A DNA stretch of 17,334 nt from assembly GCA_946886435.1 (NCBI GenBank), contig CAMPIR010000007.1, forward strand, positions 1 to 17,334, in the 5' to 3' direction. Both the position numbers and the translations under genes were made by a program. This stretch comes from an uncultured Candidatus Saccharibacteria bacterium (GTDB lineage Bacteria > Patescibacteria > Saccharimonadia > Saccharimonadales > UBA5946). How positions within the stretch are numbered: the stretch's first letter is position 1; each line of letters starts with the position of its first letter. This document shows, piece by piece, positions 6,239 through 12,888 of this stretch. The notes beneath the pieces were generated by a model. It saw only the letters and a program-made list of their open reading frames with translations, was not told the origin of the DNA and searched no databases.

Positions 6239-7745
6239 AGGTTTCGATATCGGCACCGATTGTGTTGAGGCGGGCGGCTAGCTGTTCGTAGCCGCGGTCC
6301 ATTTGATAGACCTTGCGAAGTATCGACGTGCCCGGCGTCGCGAGCATAGCCAGTAGAACGACGACGGTCGGGCGAAGCGCAGGTGGCGCGACGACATCGG
6401 CCGGTTTCCATTTCGTTGGTCCGGTGATATAAACACGGTGCGGGTCGAGCATCTCGACAGTAGCGTTGAGTTTTGTGAGTTCCAAAAAGTAGATGGCGCG
6501 GTTTTCATAGCTCCAGTCGTGGACCAGAGTTCGACCACGCGCAACGGTCGTGATCAGGCCAAGGAAAGGCAGGTTGTCCATGTTGATGCCAGGAAATGGC
6601 AGTGCGTGGAGTTTGTCTTTTGGCGCATGGAGTTTTGAGCGCTTTATCGTTAGGTCGACGAGACGGGTCCGTTTGTTATTCGCCGTGTACTCGCCGCTGA
6701 TATCATACGCCAGCCCCATCTCGGAAAGCGTCGCGAGCTCGAGCTCTAGAAACTCGATCGGCGCGCGCGTTATCGTCAGCTCAGAGTCGGTGACGATGGC
6801 GGCAGCGATAAAACTCATTGCTTCGATTGGATCTTCGGATGGGTAGTATTCGACATTTTTTTTGATTGACTTTAAGCCGGTTATTTTCAGCGTTGTCGTG
6901 CCGATGCCTTCGATCTTTACGCCTAGCTTTTCGAGAAAGAAACATACGTCCTGGACCATGTAGTTTGGACTGGCGTTGCGGATGATGGTTGTGCCCTCGT
7001 GAAGAGCTGCTGCCATGATGACATTTTCTGTAACCGTGTCGCCACGCTCCGTCAGGACGATAGCTTTGTCGGAGGTTCTCTTTTTCACTGTCGCCTGGTA
7101 GTAATTTGTTTTGGCATCGACATCGAGACCGAAAGCGCGCAGACCAGCGAGATGAGGCTCGACGGTTCGGGTTCCGAGGCTACACCCGCCTGCATACGGG
7201 AGACGGAATGAGTTGTACTGGTGAAGGAGTGGGCCGAGGAACATGATGACAGTCCTGGTTTTTTTGGCGGCTTCGATATCCATCGCATCGAGCTTCAGTT
7301 TGGCTGGCGGGGTAATCACGAGGTCGTTGGTGCCCTCTATCCATTTGGTTTTTACGCCGATACTGTTGAGGACTTCGATGATGCGGTTGACTTCTTCGAT
7401 GCGGGCGACACGGCGAAGTGTGGTCGTGCCTTTGTTGAGTAGCGCAGCACAGAGCAGGGCAACGGCGGCATTTTTGCTCGTTTTTACTTCGATACTGCCG
7501 GAAAGTTTTTTTCCACCGTTTATACGGAGATTTGAGCCAAGCGTGTTGAGCGAGACGATCTCACTCGAGAGCACTTCTCCGATACGGGCGAGCATCTCGA
7601 GCGACACGTTTTGGCCGCCTTTTTCGATGCGGTTGACGGCGCTTTGGCTCGTACCGAGTGCCTGCGCCAATTGAGTCTGAGTGAGGCCGCGCTGTACACG
7701 CGTCTCCTGAACGATGGTGCCAATACGGCGCTTGTAGTTCTGCAT
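6225..7745 (-). CDS. murA: UDP-GlcNAc 1-carboxyvinyltransferase with N-terminal XRE helix-turn-helix
   Basis: This 506-aa protein carries about 68 extra residues in front of MurA. Residues 8-65 are an XRE/Cro-type HTH (TQTQLAQALGTSQSAVNRIEKG at 22-43). The remainder is MurA, which transfers enolpyruvate from PEP to UDP-GlcNAc, the first committed peptidoglycan step in the cytosol. K91/N92 match the KN substrate pair, Cys188 in GGCSLGTR is the PEP-reactive, fosfomycin-sensitive Cys, D390 is the probable catalytic Asp and R416 in YENR is present. So the enzyme looks active, not a decayed regulator. It follows murB by 42 bp but has its own -10 (TATAAT, 7 nt before the ATG), overlapped by an 18-bp palindrome that may be its own operator. 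Confidence 0.93.
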   Translation of the reverse strand: MQNYKRRIGTIVQETRVQRGLTQTQLAQALGTSQSAVNRIEKGGQNVSLEMLARIGEVLSSEIVSLNTLGSNLRINGGKKLSGSIEVKTSKNAAVALLCAALLNKGTTTLRRVARIEEVNRIIEVLNSIGVKTKWIEGTNDLVITPPAKLKLDAMDIEAAKKTRTVIMFLGPLLHQYNSFRLPYAGGCSLGTRTVEPHLAGLRAFGLDVDAKTNYYQATVKKRTSDKAIVLTERGDTVTENVIMAAALHEGTTIIRNASPNYMVQDVCFFLEKLGVKIEGIGTTTLKITGLKSIKKNVEYYPSEDPIEAMSFIAAAIVTDSELTITRAPIEFLELELATLSEMGLAYDISGEYTANNKRTRLVDLTIKRSKLHAPKDKLHALPFPGINMDNLPFLGLITTVARGRTLVHDWSYENRAIYFLELTKLNATVEMLDPHRVYITGPTKWKPADVVAPPALRPTVVVLLAMLATPGTSILRKVYQMDRGYEQLAARLNTIGADIETFREL

Positions 7746-7752
7746 AGCTACG

Positions 7753-7758
7753 ATTATA
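7753..7758 (-). promoter_or_regulatory. -10 box of murA
   Basis: A perfect TATAAT on the minus strand is followed by CGTAGCT (7 nt) and the ATG at 7745, so a leaderless mRNA is predicted. No ribosome binding site is present. The box lies in the murB-murA gap, so murA can be transcribed separately. Confidence 0.6.
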
Positions 7759-7772
7759 TCATGGATGATATA
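7755..7772. promoter_or_regulatory. Perfect 18-bp palindrome on the murA promoter
   Basis: TATATCATGGATGATATA has 8-bp perfect arms around a 2-bp centre. It overlaps four bases of the -10 box, the position expected for a repressor site. Size and symmetry fit an XRE-family dimer, and the gene it precedes encodes an XRE domain. Confidence 0.55.
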
Positions 7773-7787
7773 TATTGCTAGCTTTTA

Positions 7788-8837
7788 TTATGAAAACTTA
7801 CCAAGAAAACGCACTTCGGGCATTAGTGTGATATTGAGCTTGGCCTGAGTAGTGTCGATTATTTCGCGTGCGGCTACATAAACATCCTGTGCTTTAGCGC
7901 CCTCAAGGGTCTCGAGCTTTAGGACATGTTTCGGGTGGAGGCGAACATGATCCCAGGTATGACCGCGCGTATAACCCGCCGCCAGTAGAACGTGAGCCGC
8001 TGAGGCGCGCAGTGAGCTGCCGCCGTGTACTCGACTCTGCTCTTGGATGCGTTCGAGCGTTTTGCCGGTTTCGTCAAATGAGGCTAGCTCTACCGCTTGG
8101 TCATGAGTGACGAGCGGATTCTTGAAAAATGATCCAGCCGTGCGTTCGGCGTATATATCGTTCGGATCGTAGAGGGAGCCAGCGCGGGCGCGTGTTTCGA
8201 TGATGGCCGTGCGCGTACCTTCGAGAGTGTCAATATCACAGCCGAGTTCAGCAGCAACCTGCAGTGCGGATTCATATCTGAGCGTATGGAGGCGGGTAGG
8301 CGAGAGTTCGAAGGCTACCTGTAGGATGATCAGATGAGGCGAAGTCTGTAGTGAACTTTCACGATAGGCGAAGTCGATAACCCCTCGCCCGAGCCGTTCG
8401 GTGCTACCGGTATGTCGGTTGTAGACCTCTACCCATAGGAGCGTGTCGGATACCTGTTGACCATAGGCTGCGATGTTGCCAAAGATCGCACCACCGACGC
8501 TGCTCGGTATCTCGCTCATCAGCTCGAGCCCCCATAGCCCTTCCTTGATCGCGTATTGGACGAAGTCATCCCACCAGACGCCGGCATCGACGATCAGTTG
8601 TTTACCGTCCTGAAAGGTGTCTCCGCCGCGCCACAAAATCGTCTTGCCCGGTAACCCTTCGTCACTAACCAGACAGTTTGAGCCGTAGCCAAGTATCCAT
8701 AACGGCTCATCAGCCGTGGTTTCGGCGAGTATATCGATAACCTGATCTCTCGTCTTCGGTTGATAGAGTTCCTCGGCAACGCCACCACACTTGAGTGAGG
8801 TGAAGTGGGCAAGTGATACCGAGCGCTCTGGTTTCAT
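7788..8837 (-). CDS. murB: UDP-N-acetylenolpyruvoylglucosamine reductase
   Basis: This 349-aa FAD enzyme reduces the MurA product with NADPH to UDP-MurNAc. The FAD-binding signature GYGSNCLVSDEGLPG is at 50-64, the IPSSVGGAIFGNIAAYG flavin loop at 110-126, Arg159 is in YRES, the proton-donating Ser236 is in AGSFFKNP, and Glu341 is in PEVRFLG. All active-site residues are present. Length and the Ser-containing motif match type I MurB. It lies directly upstream of murA in the same direction, so the first two dedicated peptidoglycan steps are coded together in reverse order. The start is supported by TATACT ending 6 nt before the ATG; no Shine-Dalgarno is visible. Confidence 0.95.
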   Translation of the reverse strand: MKPERSVSLAHFTSLKCGGVAEELYQPKTRDQVIDILAETTADEPLWILGYGSNCLVSDEGLPGKTILWRGGDTFQDGKQLIVDAGVWWDDFVQYAIKEGLWGLELMSEIPSSVGGAIFGNIAAYGQQVSDTLLWVEVYNRHTGSTERLGRGVIDFAYRESSLQTSPHLIILQVAFELSPTRLHTLRYESALQVAAELGCDIDTLEGTRTAIIETRARAGSLYDPNDIYAERTAGSFFKNPLVTHDQAVELASFDETGKTLERIQEQSRVHGGSSLRASAAHVLLAAGYTRGHTWDHVRLHPKHVLKLETLEGAKAQDVYVAAREIIDTTQAKLNITLMPEVRFLGKFS

Positions 8838-8843
8838 ACGCTC

Positions 8844-8849
8844 AGTATA
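8844..8849 (-). promoter_or_regulatory. -10 box of murB
   Basis: TATACT on the minus strand is followed by GAGCGT (6 nt) and the ATG at 8837, so the mRNA would be leaderless or have a 1-nt leader. Confidence 0.5.
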
Positions 8850-8875
8850 TCAGTGATGGAAATGAATCGCAGGAT

Positions 8876-8904
8876 TTATCAACAGATGAGACATCTGGTA
8901 TACT
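8876..8904 (+). promoter_or_regulatory. Promoter upstream of tRNA-Arg
   Basis: TTATCA at 8876-8881 and TATACT at 8899-8904 are separated by 17 bp. The transcript would carry a leader of about 117 nt before the tRNA, longer than for tRNA-His. Confidence 0.45.
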
Positions 8905-8922
8905 GACTGATGTTGCATTTTA

Positions 8923-8950
8923 CATTTGAACGAGAGGATTCGTTCAAATG
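8923..8950 (+). repeat. Perfect inverted repeat in the tRNA-Arg leader
   Basis: CATTTGAACGA at 8923-8933 is the exact complement of TCGTTCAAATG at 8940-8950, with a 6-nt loop. As RNA it is an 11-bp hairpin near the 5' end of the predicted transcript. As DNA it could be an operator just downstream of the promoter. Confidence 0.6.
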
Positions 8951-8965
8951 AGAGGAGAAACAACG

Positions 8966-8995
8966 ATGACGCACAGCTTTTATCGCTTGCGGTAA
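8966..8995 (+). CDS. Possible 9-codon leader ORF
   Basis: AGAGGAG at 8951-8957 lies 8 nt before an ATG opening MTHSFYRLR and a stop. Two of the nine codons are Arg (CGC, CGG), and tRNA-Arg follows 32 nt later. It may be chance; the good ribosome binding site is the only reason to list it. Confidence 0.2.
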   Translation: MTHSFYRLR

Positions 8996-9027
8996 AACGA
9001 AGCGTCAAAAGTGCGTTTCGACGACGA

Positions 9028-9104
9028 GCACCCGTAGCTCAGTGGATTAGAGCACTGGTCTTCGGAACCAGGTGTCGCAAGTTCGAATCTTGCCGGGTGT
9101 ACCA
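9028..9104 (+). tRNA. trnR: tRNA-Arg (TCG)
   Basis: The cloverleaf is complete. The acceptor GCACCCG (9028-9034) pairs with CGGGTGT (9094-9100), ending in a G-T pair at 1-72. The anticodon stem is CTGGT/ACCAG with loop CTTCGGA (anticodon TCG), and the T arm is GCAAG-TTCGAAT-CTTGC. A73 and CCA are encoded at 9101-9104. It would read CGN codons. Confidence 0.97.
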
Positions 9105-9143
9105 AGAAAAAAGAGTTAGCTCGACTAGCTCTTTTTTCTTGGT
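9101..9143 (+). terminator. Terminator hairpin starting at tRNA-Arg discriminator and CCA
   Basis: 9101-9115 pairs perfectly with 9129-9143 (15 bp), and inner TTAG/CTAG pairs extend the stem to 19 bp. The base of the stem is ACCA, the tRNA 3' end, paired to TGGT. A run of six T follows the inner stem on the plus strand. Confidence 0.85.
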
Positions 9144-9312
9144 CTATTCCCGCCAGTTCGAGTTTGTGACGTTTTGCGTAAGCACAACAAGTCGCATAGT
9201 TCGTTCGTTAGTCTCATGCCCGAGCGTAGCGCGGCGCATAGATTAACGTACGCCTCTCTGCCGGGTTTATTTTCGGGTTCGCTCCACCGAATCATCTTAG
9301 TTTCGACCACGC

Positions 9313-10191
9313 CTAGAAACTAGTCAAAAACAGCAAGCCCGTGACCGAAAACATCAGAGCCGTTATGCGCAATCCGAGTGAGTTTCGTTCATTCAACAGC
9401 AGGGCCGCGAGAACCATCACGAGCGCAACTTTTCCGCTCGTAGCGATGATAGTATGGCTCAGTGTGCCGATGCTGAGCGCATAGATATAGAGCATACCGG
9501 CGATGCTCGTGAGCGCACCGATTGCCATTGCCTTGCGAACACTTTTGAGGCTGACATGAGAGAGTTCCTTGCGACCATACATCATGAGCAGCACCATAGA
9601 GCCCAAGAACTGCATCAGCCAACCAAAGAAGATATAATCCCAGACGCCAACTGCGGTAACCGCTTGTTTCTCGGCAAACATACCGAACGAATATGCGACC
9701 ACCATGCTGAGAACGAGCAGCAACTTTATAGTTATCGGAACGTGCACATGGTGGGTCTTGTCTGGCTGGATGCGAAATGCGATAAGAATGCTCACCGCTA
9801 TCAGTAGACAGCCGATAAGGAAGTTTGAGGAAAGTGGCTCCTGGAGTAGCACGAAGCCGAGCGTGGCCGTTCCGGCATGGTTGAGCATCGCTATGAGCAT
9901 TCCATTGCTCGCACCGAACTTGTGAACGATCTTGTACTGGAGTAGCCAGCTAGCCGGTATGAGAGATCCGATAGCGATCAGATACGGCCAAATCGATGGC
10001 GGCGGCAACTGGGGTGTACCTGGACCAAACGTCAAGGAAACGGTCGCGCCCACGGCGGCAATCACTCCGTAGGTCACAACGCCAACCATGAAAAAGAGCT
10101 TCTGGTCAGCCAGAGCTAGCTTACGAGCAAGAATTGTCGGCAGGGCACTAAAAAAGACCTGCACAATAACGACTGTCTGCCATGTTATCAT
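9313..10191 (-). CDS. EamA/DMT-family membrane transporter
   Basis: This 292-aa protein is almost entirely hydrophobic, with about ten predicted membrane helices in two repeats of about five. That is the layout of EamA drug/metabolite transporters. Recognisable features are the first half ending near FGASNGMLIAMLNHAGTATLG (92-112) with LLQEPLS after it, and the second half ending with TIIATSGKVALVMVLAALLLNE (247-268), the matching EamA repeat. The substrate is unknown. The start is supported by TACAAT (10199-10204, minus) followed by 7 nt and the ATG: leaderless. It is divergent from the pterin dehydratase gene with a 95-bp gap. The 169 bp from its 3' end to the tRNA-Arg terminator holds nothing I can identify. 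Confidence 0.9.
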   Translation of the reverse strand: MITWQTVVIVQVFFSALPTILARKLALADQKLFFMVGVVTYGVIAAVGATVSLTFGPGTPQLPPPSIWPYLIAIGSLIPASWLLQYKIVHKFGASNGMLIAMLNHAGTATLGFVLLQEPLSSNFLIGCLLIAVSILIAFRIQPDKTHHVHVPITIKLLLVLSMVVAYSFGMFAEKQAVTAVGVWDYIFFGWLMQFLGSMVLLMMYGRKELSHVSLKSVRKAMAIGALTSIAGMLYIYALSIGTLSHTIIATSGKVALVMVLAALLLNERNSLGLRITALMFSVTGLLFLTSF

Positions 10192-10198
10192 CCTGCCT

Positions 10199-10204
10199 AT
10201 TGTA
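10199..10204 (-). promoter_or_regulatory. -10 box of the EamA gene
   Basis: TACAAT on the minus strand is followed by AGGCAGG (7 nt) and the ATG at 10191. The purine-rich 7-mer is too close to serve as a Shine-Dalgarno. Confidence 0.5.
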
Positions 10205-10273
10205 GCAGTCGATTAACCATAAGTATCAAACTGCTTACCGGGCGCGCCAATAGGTTTGGGAGCAACGGTTTGT

Positions 10274-10279
10274 TAAACT
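10274..10279 (+). promoter_or_regulatory. -10 box of the pterin dehydratase gene
   Basis: TAAACT is followed by GGATAGT (7 nt) and the ATG at 10287, predicting a leaderless transcript. Confidence 0.5.
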
Positions 10280-10286
10280 GGATAGT

Positions 10287-10580
10287 ATGGAAAAACTCAC
10301 TGACAGCGATATCGCGGAGCGTCTTGCTAGCCTGAATGGCTGGAGTCTGAATGAGCAACGCATCGAGAAAGTTTTTGAGTTTGCGGACTTTACTGCGGCT
10401 ATGGATTTTATGAATCGTCTGGCGCCAACCGCCGAAGAACTCGGCCATCATCCTGATTGGTCAAACTCATATAACACGGTAAAGATCTCACTAACGACGC
10501 ACGACGTCGGTGGGCTAAGTGAGACTGATTTTTTGTTCGCATCGGCTACTGACGATGTAGCGTCGCAAACAGCTGAATGA
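10287..10580 (+). CDS. 4a-hydroxytetrahydrobiopterin dehydratase (pterin carbinolamine dehydratase)
   Basis: This 97-aa protein is full length for the PCD/PhhB family. The signature is clear: a DF..AMDFMNRLAPTAEELGHHPDW stretch with His54/His55 in HHPDW, then YNTVKISLTTHDVGGLSETD at 62-81 with His72. These are the active-site residues of the dehydratase that recycles 4a-hydroxy-tetrahydropterin. No pterin-dependent aromatic hydroxylase is seen in the window. In hosts lacking one, such proteins are suspected of acting in other pterin chemistry. It heads a two-gene unit with the zinc-ribbon gene, 29 bp downstream. There is no ribosome binding site; the start is leaderless. Confidence 0.95.
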   Translation: MEKLTDSDIAERLASLNGWSLNEQRIEKVFEFADFTAAMDFMNRLAPTAEELGHHPDWSNSYNTVKISLTTHDVGGLSETDFLFASATDDVASQTAE

Positions 10581-10609
10581 TAATAAGGTTTGACTAAAGG
10601 AGTAGCGTT

Positions 10610-10882
10610 ATGAAGTGTCCAAATGATGATTCAGTACTAGTTATGAGCGATCGTTCAGGTATCGAGATAGATTATTGTCTGCAGTGTCGCGGCGTATGGC
10701 TCGATCGTGGCGAGCTCGATAAGATAATTGAACGGTCGGTAGGTCCTTCTGAGCCTAACCCGCCTCAGCGGGCGGCGCAGAGCGACTCTCGTCCTCGTGA
10801 TGACCATCGTCCAGATTATCGTCATGATCCATATAAAAAGCGCAAAAAAGAAAGTTTCCTCGGCGACCTTTTCGACTTTTAG
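10610..10882 (+). CDS. Zinc-ribbon (TFIIB-type) small protein
   Basis: This 90-aa protein has an N-terminal zinc-finger domain of the zf-TFIIB family: C3, then C23 and C26 in YCLQCRGVWLDRGELDKII at 22-40. The usual second Cys of the first knuckle (CPxC) is replaced, since the sequence reads CPND, leaving three clear Cys ligands. The middle is Pro/Arg/Asp/His-rich and disordered-looking, followed by a basic KKRKK and a hydrophobic-acidic end (FLGDLFDF). Role unknown. AAAGGAG lies just upstream of the ATG, so unlike its operon partner it uses a Shine-Dalgarno. A strong terminator follows. Confidence 0.88.
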   Translation: MKCPNDDSVLVMSDRSGIEIDYCLQCRGVWLDRGELDKIIERSVGPSEPNPPQRAAQSDSRPRDDHRPDYRHDPYKKRKKESFLGDLFDF

Positions 10883-10900
10883 GTATATGAAGCAAAATGA

Positions 10901-10932
10901 AAAATACCTTGAGGGGTAAATCAAGGTATTTT
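10901..10932. terminator. Rho-independent terminator
   Basis: AAAATACCTTGA at 10901-10912 and TCAAGGTATTTT at 10921-10932 form a perfect 12-bp stem with an 8-nt loop. A-run and T-run flanks make it work on either strand. It closes the dehydratase/zinc-ribbon unit. Confidence 0.85.
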
Positions 10933-11059
10933 TCTGTGCATACGTGCCACATCTTTAGTGTGAGGGTAGGGGATACTATAGCGTGGCACAATGTCGCTGA
11001 GTGTTTGGGGTAAAACATTCGGCTACCTATGATAATACCGAGGTAGTGCTTCCCGAACA

Positions 11060-11073
11060 GTGATAAATATCAC
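11060..11073. promoter_or_regulatory. CRP/FNR-like palindrome GTGA-N6-TCAC
   Basis: GTGATAAATATCAC is a perfect palindrome with the half-site spacing of CRP-family activator sites. Its centre is about 65 bp upstream of the predicted transcription start of the 522-aa membrane protein, a typical activator position. No CRP-family gene is in the window. Confidence 0.35.
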
Positions 11074-11119
11074 AATAAATCAAAAAAGTAGGGTGGTTTA
11101 CCTCACCAGGACCACATCG

Positions 11120-11125
11120 TATACT
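11120..11125 (+). promoter_or_regulatory. -10 box of the large membrane protein gene
   Basis: TATACT followed by GGAT, the same 10-mer as before the sortase. The predicted leader is about 7 nt, without a Shine-Dalgarno. Confidence 0.5.
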
Positions 11126-11138
11126 GGATAGACATCAT

Positions 11139-12707
11139 ATGAATACCCTCAGTGTTATCGGCGAACAGTTTCGTGCGGCGCTCGCGTCTGCACGGTCTTA
11201 TCGACTTGAGATTGAGAAGCGAAGCTCCACTGCTGAGAAGGTCCATGTCGTCGGTGCCGGTGCGACCTTAACATCTGCGTATGAACAGCTTCGTAATGCG
11301 GCAGAAAACACCGAAGAGCACCTACTGTTACAAAATGCCATCCGTCGGTTTTATCGGCAGTTGCTGCTTGCTCGGGATCATCGTGAACTGGCGAAGTGTG
11401 GCGACGAGCTTGCCGTGGAGCTGACGCTCGCGGGTTATCTTCAGAACGATACTATCAGTGCCGCCACCGTCGCCACTGTGAACGAGCTTTCGATCGCCAA
11501 CGGGCAGCTCTACTCTGCCTTAAGAAAAAAGAAAAATATCAACACCGAGACTGCTCTTCGGTGGACCCTAGACGTACTTTCGGTGAGTGTCGAGCGTGAG
11601 TTGAGTGACCACAGTGATGACGACGCGTTTTTGCAGTTCTGTTACGAGTATTTCCGCGCTACGATTGATCCGGGCAAGTTATTTCGTGAGGTTCCGAAAG
11701 ACTACGAAATAGCTCTCTTTATGGCGGTTCACCGAGCGCTGCTAAAATCAGACACGGCAGTCATCAGGGCGGATCTCATGCGCCGCTACCGAGTTTCCCC
11801 GACTAATACAAAGCGATTTGCCGAATTATCTGAGCATATCGATACGGTTCACGCATCGCATCTTTCGGACAAGCTCTTTCGTATAGTCGATCGTCAGGCG
11901 GCGCCCGAACGCATTATCCGGCGCATGCTGCACGAGGGGGTAGATCTCGCTAAACTCTTGGACAATAAAACTCACTTTTTAGGAGCCTACGAAACCCAGG
12001 TCGAGCGCGAATACTCGCAGGTGCAGGATCGGATCAAACGCGCCATCGTACGAAGTATTATCTTTCTCTTTATCACAAAAGTCATCATAGGACTGGCTAT
12101 CGAGGTTCCGTATGACTATGCCGTGCACGGTCAGATCATATGGCTGCCACTCATCGTCAACCTATTGTTCCCGCCGCTTTACATGGCACTACTCAGCCTC
12201 ACTCTCGGTATACCCGGCGCCGCAAATACCCGTGCTTTAATCGATCGCATTGGCTCCGTGCTCTACGCGGGCGACAAACGACTGAACCTCCAGGCGAACC
12301 AACCCGGCATACGTACCCAGCGGCGAGCATTTTCTGTGGCCTATGCGGTGTTTGGTTTTGTGCTAATCGGCTTGATCTCATGGGGTCTCTTCATGATCGG
12401 CTTCTCGGCACTTCATCTGCTGATATTCTTTATCTTCCTCTCGACGGCAAGTTTCCTCGGCTTCCGACTCAGCCGTATGGTTCGTGAGCTTGAAGTGCTC
12501 AAGTCTCAGCAGGCTGGCTTAACATTCGTGCGGGACCTTTTTTACCTGCCGTTCGTTGTTATTGGTCGTTGGTTGAGCGAAAAGTACTCTCGGGTAAACA
12601 TTGTTACGCTCGTGCTGGACATGGTAATCGAGCTGCCACTCAAAACGATCCTGCGCCTTGTTCGCCAATGGGCGGCATTTATCGCCGCGAAAAAAGACGA
12701 ACTCTAG
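11139..12707 (+). CDS. Large conserved-looking membrane protein of unknown function
   Basis: This 522-aa protein matches no family I can name. Residues 1-300 are soluble, charged and helical, with many Arg/Glu and Leu heptad-like stretches (for example HLLLQNAIRRFYRQLLLARD at 61-80). Four strong membrane helices follow at about 304-322, 333-357, 399-419 and 421-442, with a 40-residue charged loop between the second and third (ALIDRIGSVLYAGDK). The C-terminal 60 residues are amphipathic with two weaker hydrophobic stretches (465-478 and 487-505). There is no signal peptide, so the long N-terminal domain is probably cytosolic. The gene stands alone behind a TATACT promoter and a CRP-like palindrome. 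Codon use looks like that of its neighbours. Confidence 0.85.
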   Translation: MNTLSVIGEQFRAALASARSYRLEIEKRSSTAEKVHVVGAGATLTSAYEQLRNAAENTEEHLLLQNAIRRFYRQLLLARDHRELAKCGDELAVELTLAGYLQNDTISAATVATVNELSIANGQLYSALRKKKNINTETALRWTLDVLSVSVERELSDHSDDDAFLQFCYEYFRATIDPGKLFREVPKDYEIALFMAVHRALLKSDTAVIRADLMRRYRVSPTNTKRFAELSEHIDTVHASHLSDKLFRIVDRQAAPERIIRRMLHEGVDLAKLLDNKTHFLGAYETQVEREYSQVQDRIKRAIVRSIIFLFITKVIIGLAIEVPYDYAVHGQIIWLPLIVNLLFPPLYMALLSLTLGIPGAANTRALIDRIGSVLYAGDKRLNLQANQPGIRTQRRAFSVAYAVFGFVLIGLISWGLFMIGFSALHLLIFFIFLSTASFLGFRLSRMVRELEVLKSQQAGLTFVRDLFYLPFVVIGRWLSEKYSRVNIVTLVLDMVIELPLKTILRLVRQWAAFIAAKKDEL

Positions 12708-12719
12708 GTTGCACCCCCC

Positions 12720-12748
12720 TTGCCAATACAGGGGTATTTTGGTATAGT
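12720..12748 (+). promoter_or_regulatory. Promoter upstream of the partial tRNA copy
   Basis: TTGCCA at 12720-12725 (5 of 6) and TATAGT at 12743-12748 have an ideal 17-bp spacer. The predicted start is about 6 nt before the partial tRNA copy, the spacing seen before a normal tRNA gene. Immediately before the intact tRNA only a poorly placed TATACA exists, so this promoter may serve both. Confidence 0.6.
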
Positions 12749-12758
12749 TTTTCGAGTT

Positions 12759-12778
12759 ACGGGCCAGTAGCTCAGCTG
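12759..12778 (+). repeat. 20-bp copy of the tRNA-Lys 5' end
   Basis: ACGGGCCAGTAGCTCAGCTG is identical to 12887-12906: two flanking bases plus the first 18 nt of tRNA-Lys. After this the two sequences share nothing obvious. The copies are 128 bp apart. The DNA between them (12779-12886) contains several short inverted repeats (GGCG/CGCC, GCACC/GGTGC, GACG/CGTC) and no ORF of note. Confidence 0.8.
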
Positions 12779-12888
12779 CCTGTCCGAGGCGCTTGCCGCC
12801 GAGTAGAATAGTAAAGCACCAGGTGCCCTAACCTATCTCGACGTTAGCCCTCGTCAAATATCGAGCATGCACTTTTCATATACATCAC

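Noticed and set aside
7243..7674. 143-aa plus-strand frame opposite murA
   Set aside because: It is the antisense shadow of murA, Ser/Leu/Ala-rich and without a ribosome binding site; murA motifs are unambiguous.
8926..9246. 106-aa plus-strand frame
   Set aside because: It covers tRNA-Arg and its terminator; the PVAQWIRALVFGTRCRKFESC stretch is translated tRNA.
9125..9310. 61-aa minus-strand frame after the EamA gene
   Set aside because: GTG start, no ribosome binding site, overlaps the tRNA-Arg terminator, and the amino-acid composition is unlike neighbouring proteins. Kept only as a remark under the gap finding.
12725..12738. AATAC-AGGG-GTATT palindrome in the tRNA-Lys upstream promoter, as a second CsoR site
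   Set aside because: The arms look similar to the operator at 13043-13061, but the spacing is different (4 versus 9 bp between ATAC and GTAT) and the G-tract is one-sided.
12761..12835. A second, complete tRNA at the partial copy
   Set aside because: After the first 18 nt there is no anticodon stem or T-arm (no TTCRA loop), so it cannot form a cloverleaf.
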